A stretch of DNA of 64,000 nt from Mycolicibacterium chlorophenolicum (GTDB lineage: Bacteria > Actinomycetota > Actinomycetes > Mycobacteriales > Mycobacteriaceae): NCBI RefSeq assembly GCF_001044235.1, contig NZ_JYNL01000009.1:124001-188000 (forward strand). The letters run 5' to 3'. Made by a program: the position numbers and the translations under genes. Under the pieces are notes generated by a model that saw nothing but the letters and a program-made list of their open reading frames with translations, was not told where the DNA came from and did not search any database. Below are positions 59,424-64,000 of this stretch, one piece after another (the stretch's first letter is position 1; each line of letters starts with the position of its first letter).

Positions 59424-60907
59424 CAGCGCGCTCGGGCCTTCTGGAAGAGGTCCATGGCGAGGACCACGTAGACCAGCGGTGCGGCGTAGAGCAGCCATTC
59501 GATGCGTTCCAGGAGTCGGTTGACGACGGGGCTGACGATGCGGCGTTGCTGGATTGAGTAGACCGTGGCTATGAGCGTGCCGAGGACCAGGATGCCGACC
59601 ACGATGGCGGCGCGCAGCTGATTGTCTGCGTATGCCGGGGATGCCAGCAGGCCTGCGCCGAAGGCGGCGAGTAGGAGGGCTGTGGCGACCAAGGTGATGC
59701 CTTGAAGGCGGGCGTCGTCGTAGCTCTTGCCGCGGTAGAGGAGCGCCAGTGCGGTGGTGAGCACGGCCGCGAAGATGATCCATTGGTGGTTGTCCATGGC
59801 TCGTCCTGCGAAGAAGCCGGTCGCACAGAGTGTTACGAGGGCGCCGGTGAGGATGCCGACGATGCAGTCGTAGGCGGTGAGTGTCTGCTGTTCCTGGTTG
59901 AGGATGGATTCGTTGGCGCGGCCATCGCGGGGCAGGTCGCCGGCGTCGAGATCGCCGGCTCGGTCGTTGCCTTTGACGTAGCTCTCACCGGTGGCGGGGA
60001 CGTAGGGCAAGGAGATGCGTGCCAGTGCCAGGGAGATTCGGCCGCTGACCAAGATGGTGAGGAAGCACAGGGCGATCAGCTGTACGCCGAGGACGGCGGT
60101 GGGGCTACGGTAGGCCATGTTCAGAGCGGCGATGATGGTGACGGCGGCTGCGGCAGAGGCGATTCCGTAGTGCAGGCGGGCGTTGGCTCGGGTGATGACG
60201 GCCAGGGACACCGACAGGGTGAACAGGACGGCGCCGGCGGCGACGAGTTGGTAGATGCCTAGTGGTCGTGGGGTGATCAGAAGAGCGGCGGTGCCGGCGA
60301 GGACGTAGGTGATGGTGAGGAACGGCGCCACGATGGGCGTGTAACTGTCTTTGTCTGTTCTTACGACCACGATCGAAATGGCTGCTGCCAGTACGGCTCC
60401 GATGACCATGAGCGTGCAGACGACCAGTCGGGCGGTGAAGTTGGGTGTGGCGGTGGAGGTCCAGAAGATGGCCAGTGCGCATACGAACGCGACGACGGCG
60501 GGTGTGACGACGAGGGTGACGCGTTGGGAGACGCGGCCGTCCCAGGAGGGGAAGTGTTCGCGTAGCCAATAGGTGATCGCTTCGGCGACGTCGTCGATGA
60601 GGGGCGGGTACTTCTCGCCTGGGTCGAGTTTGACGAGCAGTAGGCGGGATCCGTCGCGGACCTTCTCGGCGTCGAGTGTCTTCTCGGGATCCAGCGGTTG
60701 GGTGTGGAAGGGGCGGCGAAGTGTCCAGTGGGCGTCTGGGTCGGCCAGCCAGCTCGCGTCTTTACCGACGCGTTCAAGTTCGTTGCGCAGGAACGGAATT
60801 AGTTCTGCCAGGCTGTCCCCGATGAGCATGTAGTTCGACATGGGCACGTCGATGACGTGCCCGGGGACGGTGATCTGGACCCGCGCTTCGGCTTGTGTGG
60901 TTGCCAT
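59423..60907 (-). CDS. eccD: ESX core membrane channel component EccD
   Basis: The 494-residue protein has the EccD layout: an N-terminal YukD-like ubiquitin-fold domain (about residues 5-95, VQITVPGHVIDVPMSNYML and DGSRLLLVKLD), then about eleven membrane helices (TLVVTPAVVAFVCALAIF, VVCTLMVIGAVLAAAISIVV and others) with a hydrophilic loop between. EccD forms the central part of the type VII secretion membrane complex with EccB, EccC and EccE. It overlaps mycP downstream. Confidence 0.92.
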   Translation of the reverse strand: MATTQAEARVQITVPGHVIDVPMSNYMLIGDSLAELIPFLRNELERVGKDASWLADPDAHWTLRRPFHTQPLDPEKTLDAEKVRDGSRLLLVKLDPGEKYPPLIDDVAEAITYWLREHFPSWDGRVSQRVTLVVTPAVVAFVCALAIFWTSTATPNFTARLVVCTLMVIGAVLAAAISIVVVRTDKDSYTPIVAPFLTITYVLAGTAALLITPRPLGIYQLVAAGAVLFTLSVSLAVITRANARLHYGIASAAAAVTIIAALNMAYRSPTAVLGVQLIALCFLTILVSGRISLALARISLPYVPATGESYVKGNDRAGDLDAGDLPRDGRANESILNQEQQTLTAYDCIVGILTGALVTLCATGFFAGRAMDNHQWIIFAAVLTTALALLYRGKSYDDARLQGITLVATALLLAAFGAGLLASPAYADNQLRAAIVVGILVLGTLIATVYSIQQRRIVSPVVNRLLERIEWLLYAAPLVYVVLAMDLFQKARAR

Positions 60908-60976
60908 GGAGTGGTGCTCGCTTCCCCCGGGAAAGTGATTGGTGTGGTTTGGTCGGCGCGGCGTGGTGACGAGGGC

Positions 60977-61288
60977 CTAGCTGTCGCCGTTGTCGTGTGG
61001 TGTGGCGTCGTTGGCGCTGTGGCGCTTGGTGCGGCCGGTGGCCGTTCGCCGCTTGGGGGCTTCGTGGCCCTGTGCGGCGAGGCCTTGCGGGGTGGCCCAG
61101 CCGGTGGCGAGCACTTCGTTGATCTTGTTGGCGTAGACCTCGCCGGCGTGGGCCTCTGCTTCCTGCGCCTCGGACACCCGGCGTTGGGCGTCCGCGAAGT
61201 TGTTGCGCAGCTGGTCGAGTTCGTTGAGGCCGGCGTTGACGATGTCGGCGATGCGCTCGCGGTCGGTGATCACGTTGGTTTCGGTCAT
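60977..61288 (-). CDS. Small ESX-locus protein with coiled-coil segment
   Basis: The 103-residue protein has a long predicted helix (ERIADIVNAGLNELDQLRNNF, ADAQRRVSEAQEAEAH) and a basic C-terminal tail (RRTATGRTKRHSAND). No signal or membrane segment. It sits between the EspI-like and EccD genes on the same strand. A structural or adaptor role is possible; nothing specific is visible. Confidence 0.6.
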   Translation of the reverse strand: MTETNVITDRERIADIVNAGLNELDQLRNNFADAQRRVSEAQEAEAHAGEVYANKINEVLATGWATPQGLAAQGHEAPKRRTATGRTKRHSANDATPHDNGDS

Positions 61289-61354
61289 GGTGGAACTCCC
61301 CTCGTACGCGGTGTGCGGTGTGGTGACGTCGGGCTATCGGCGGGTTGGTGGTTT

Positions 61355-63046
61355 TCAGGTGGGCGGCAGGCTGTCGACGAGCATGGCGGCGACCTTGACG
61401 AACTGGCGGCGGGTCGTCTTGTTGAGCAGATCGAGGTTGATCGGTCCGGCCTCGGCGAGGTGCTCGTCCCATGGGATTTCCAGCACCTCGTGTTGCTCGC
61501 TGTTGCGGAAGTGCGACACGGTGGCGTCGAGGTCCAGGTGCGGCTTGGCCGGGCTCTGGTGGTTGATCAACACCACTGTGCGCGTGAGCAATTCGTTGAG
61601 TTTGCGGGCTCGCAGCCAGTCCATGATGTCCTGGCTGGCTTCGGCGCTGTCTAGCGATGTTGCGGTGACAACGACGAGGGCGTCGAGGCTGCGCATGACG
61701 GTCTCATAGGCGGGTGAGGCTGCCGAGTGGTCCATGTCGACGATGGTGAACAAGTGCCCGGCTTGCAGAACCTCTAGTGCCCGCAGGTATTCCTCGGGGG
61801 TCAAGGCGGTCGCCAACGGTTCGCGGCTGGAGCCCAACACCGACAGGCGGTGGTGATTGGACTGCATGTGGGCCTTGACGTCATTGGCTGAGTACAGCTG
61901 CTCGTCGGCGACGAAACGCTTGATGTCGCTGATCTGGTCGCCGCGCACGCGACGGGCCAGGGATCCGCTGTGATCGGTGTCCAGGGCGACGACCTCGCCC
62001 TTCTGTCGGTGGGCGGCGATAGTGGAGGCGATGCTCATCGCGCAGACCGTCTTGCCGACACCGCCCTTGAGTGCGGCGAAGCCGATTGCTTTCGGGTAGC
62101 GCAGGACCTTGTTGATTTTGGAGATGTCGAGGTCGTACTCGACTTCGGCCGCGCTCTTGCCGACCGGGATGTGCATGCGGTGCAGCTTGGCGCGCCATCC
62201 CTGCTGCGGGCCTTCCTTGCGCTGGCTTTGCAGGGTGAAGGATCGGTCGGCGCCGCGGTCACCGGCCGGGGTGAACGGCGCGGGCTGGCGGGGGGTGGCG
62301 GTGAACCCTCCGCGGGGCGGCTGGCCGTAGCCAGCGTCGGGGCCGGGTCCGGGAGGTTGCGACGGGTAGCCGCCGTAGCTCTCTTGCGGGGGCGCGGCCG
62401 GTGTCTGCGGCGGACGGGGCCAGTCGCTACCCGGTGCGGGGTAGACGTCGCGGCGCTGCACGACCTCGGTGCGTTCGACGTCGGGGTGGGATTGGGCGCC
62501 GAAGCCTGCCGGTCGCTGCGGCCAGCTCGGCGGCGGCGGTGGGGTGAATTGCTGCGTGGGCCGCTGTGGTGAGACCGGTGAGATTGCCGGGCTGGGAGGC
62601 TGCGGTGGTCCGTAGTGCGTCGGCCGCGGCGGCAATCCCGGCGCCGGTGGCGGGGCGGTCTGCGGAGGGTTGCCCGCGGCGGGCGTGTCGGGAGTTGCGT
62701 GGCGCGGCGCGTCGGGGGTCGGGTGGTAGAGCGGAGGCACCGCGGTGCGGTTGGCCGGCGCGGGGTCGACGTTCGGCTGGAGCGCGGCGGCCGGGGTCTG
62801 GGTGTCGGGGTGTTCCGGTGCAGCGGGGTTGTGCGCTGGCGGTGGCGGTTCGTTGTCGGGGGCCGCCTGCGATTCCAGTGCCTGCCCCAGCGAGGGCGCT
62901 GCCTGTCCGGTGTCGGGCTGGTCGGGGGCGGCGGGCGGTGCAGGCGGTTGACTGCCCGGTTCGGCGGACCGGTTCTCGTTGGCGAAGCGATCCTGGGCGG
63001 CGCGCAGCGCGGCGCTGTCGAGTTCGCTGCTGTTGTATTTGGTCAT
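61355..63046 (-). CDS. EspI-like MinD/ParA-family ATPase of the ESX locus
   Basis: ATG 63046 follows gggggacaggg. The 563-residue protein has a long Pro-rich N-terminal half (about 30-270) and a MinD-like ATPase C-terminal half with the deviant Walker A ALKGGVGKTVCAMSIA near residue 330, then VVALDTDHSGSLARRV, FTIVDMDHSAASPAYE and VVVTATSLDSAEASQDI. EspI of the ESX-1 locus has the same layout and regulates secretion when ATP is low. It lies between the unknown edge protein and the ESX core genes. A copy of the shared 20-bp motif lies 36 bases before the start. Confidence 0.82.
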   Translation of the reverse strand: MTKYNSSELDSAALRAAQDRFANENRSAEPGSQPPAPPAAPDQPDTGQAAPSLGQALESQAAPDNEPPPPAHNPAAPEHPDTQTPAAALQPNVDPAPANRTAVPPLYHPTPDAPRHATPDTPAAGNPPQTAPPPAPGLPPRPTHYGPPQPPSPAISPVSPQRPTQQFTPPPPPSWPQRPAGFGAQSHPDVERTEVVQRRDVYPAPGSDWPRPPQTPAAPPQESYGGYPSQPPGPGPDAGYGQPPRGGFTATPRQPAPFTPAGDRGADRSFTLQSQRKEGPQQGWRAKLHRMHIPVGKSAAEVEYDLDISKINKVLRYPKAIGFAALKGGVGKTVCAMSIASTIAAHRQKGEVVALDTDHSGSLARRVRGDQISDIKRFVADEQLYSANDVKAHMQSNHHRLSVLGSSREPLATALTPEEYLRALEVLQAGHLFTIVDMDHSAASPAYETVMRSLDALVVVTATSLDSAEASQDIMDWLRARKLNELLTRTVVLINHQSPAKPHLDLDATVSHFRNSEQHEVLEIPWDEHLAEAGPINLDLLNKTTRRQFVKVAAMLVDSLPPT

Positions 63047-63081
63047 TGTCCCTGTCCCCCGGCTGGCGCGGCGTCGATTCT

Positions 63082-63101
63082 TACGGCGAAGTTTACAGTT
63101 G
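63082..63101. promoter_or_regulatory. Shared ESX-promoter motif, copy 2
   Basis: tacggcgaagtttacagttg, 19 of 20 bases identical to the copy at 53908-53927, 36 bases before the EspI-like start. On the minus strand it reads CAACTGTAAACTTCGCCGTA. Confidence 0.6.
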
Positions 63102-63116
63102 CTTGGTGGGTGGCTG

Positions 63117-64000
63117 TCATATCCAGTCCCCGAAACCACGATCATTTTTCCGCTCGATGCGGATCAGCCCTGATGTGTCCTCTGCAAACACTAGGCGGTC
63201 TATGTCCTCCTCGTCCGCGGGAATTTGCGGGATGGCCTCGACACCCCGGGCGAGCAGCACGTTGCGGGCGTGGTTGAACTTCTGGGTCCACTGGGCCGCT
63301 GACACCACCGACCGCAGCTGTGGCAAGTCGGTTCTGCGGGGCGGTTCAGCGGGTGAGGTCGGCGTGGGACGGTAACTCCGGAATAGTGCGGTGGTGCGCG
63401 CGATGGCGTCGTCAGGTGCTAATTGCGGCGTCGTCTGGCCGTGAAGTTGTGCGGCTTCGGCGCGTGCGGAGTCCAGACGGCGGGCTCGCTGAGTGTCTGC
63501 TGTCGTTGGTGGGACGGTTGCCACGTCCTGCTCGGTCGCGCCTGCCGTGACCGGTTGTGTGCCCTGTTCCGCGGTGGCGGCGGTCGCTGCGATCAGGTGG
63601 TCGCGTGGCGGCGCGAGCTGCGGTATTCCACTGCGGAACCACACCGGCGGCACGTCGGTCGCGGGCAGTGGAGTGCTGCCGATCGGGGCTGACATGGCGG
63701 GCAGGAGGGCCCCTGCGGGTCCGAGCACTGCCACGGGTGCAGCCGTCTCAGCAGTGCGGGCGCCCTGATCGTCGACCGTGGTGATGTTGCCGAGGCCGGA
63801 GACGACGACGGTGTCGGTGGGCTTGTCGGCGAGTTTGATGCGCTCTGTGGCGGCGATGAATTCCGGTGTGTCCGGCAGGATCGGCGTCGGCATGCTCGCG
63901 CTCCCTTCCTGGCTTGCACCCCATGCGGTGGCTGTGTCTTTGAGTTTGCTCCACTGGTTTGTAGTGCGCTCACGTAGCTGCTGGTAGTTGCGTTTGGCCC
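63117..64000 (-). CDS. Unknown ESX-locus protein, partial (5' end off the right edge)
   Basis: The minus-strand frame stays open from the stop at 63117 to the window edge. The visible 293 residues include KRNYQQLRERTTNQWSKLKD before the first in-frame Met at 63893, so the true start lies beyond 64000 or is that Met. Segments seen are PDTPEFIAATERIKLAD, VVVSGLGNITTVDD, an Ala/Thr-rich middle and a C-terminal DLPQLRSVVSAAQWTQKFNHA then RGVEAIPQIPADEEDIDRLV. No membrane helix or known motif. It precedes the EspI-like gene by 70 bases. Confidence 0.65.
   Translation of the reverse strand, partial: AKRNYQQLRERTTNQWSKLKDTATAWGASQEGSASMPTPILPDTPEFIAATERIKLADKPTDTVVVSGLGNITTVDDQGARTAETAAPVAVLGPAGALLPAMSAPIGSTPLPATDVPPVWFRSGIPQLAPPRDHLIAATAATAEQGTQPVTAGATEQDVATVPPTTADTQRARRLDSARAEAAQLHGQTTPQLAPDDAIARTTALFRSYRPTPTSPAEPPRRTDLPQLRSVVSAAQWTQKFNHARNVLLARGVEAIPQIPADEEDIDRLVFAEDTSGLIRIERKNDRGFGDWI

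Noticed and set aside
63117..63893. Complete 258-residue gene starting at ATG 63893
   Set aside because: The frame continues open with plausible coding sequence to the window edge, so a complete gene cannot be assumed.

Overview
The window is high-GC actinobacterial DNA and is clearly mycobacterial. It encodes an Emb-type arabinosyltransferase, MCE proteins (MceC fragment, D, E, F), a fragment of the antigen-85 relative MPT51, an MPT63-like secreted protein, PE and PPE proteins, EspG, and the type VII secretion (ESX) components EccD, MycP and EccE. No rRNA, tRNA or CRISPR array was seen. Many truncated genes, several toxin-like modules and an ESX locus of accessory type suggest a large plasmid or an integrated plasmid-like island. 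This is an inference: no relaxase or replication gene was recognised.

Region 1 (1-24 kb) is a redox and xenobiotic island. It holds the 5' part of an arabinosyltransferase, a lipoprotein/CcdA/DsbA operon, two haloalkane-dehalogenase-type hydrolases, a DUF417 (RclC-like) membrane protein, four peroxiredoxin-type proteins (one fused to a GAF domain), an AhpD-like protein, two ECF sigma/anti-sigma pairs, two related TetR regulators and an ssuABCD sulfonate operon. Eight 16-bp palindromes of one design, T-N2-AC[CT]-N4-[AG]GT-N2-A, sit in front of many of these genes. They suggest a TetR-controlled stress network.

Region 2 (18.5-33 kb) is a mosaic of intact and decayed genes. Remnants include a decarboxylase-type amidohydrolase, an IstB-like fragment, a truncated Mkl ATPase with a shortened P-loop, the 3' end of mpt51, the 3' end of mceC and a sulfate-binding lipoprotein (subI-like). 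mceD, mceE, mceF and a glutathionyl-hydroquinone-reductase-type enzyme are intact.

Region 3 (33-42 kb) looks like a defence or toxin-antitoxin and recombination island. It has an XRE / nucleotidyltransferase-fold / unknown three-gene operon, an XRE gene divergent from an overlapping pair (a degenerate tyrosine-recombinase-like protein and a DDE-transposase-like protein), a Fic protein with an altered motif, an AbiEii-type toxin with an XRE antitoxin, and a secreted trypsin-like protease.

Region 4 (42-64 kb) is an ESX locus. On the plus strand are a large EspK-like protein, a helix-turn-helix protein behind paired operators, a novel AAA+ ATPase and small proteins, ending in a strong intrinsic terminator. 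Converging from the right are an unknown protein running off the edge, EspI-like ATPase, a small protein, EccD, MycP, EccE, MPT63-like protein, EspG, PE, PPE and Esx-sized proteins. A DUF6247/RelE-type toxin-antitoxin pair is embedded among them. EccB and EccC are not in the window and may lie beyond 64 kb.
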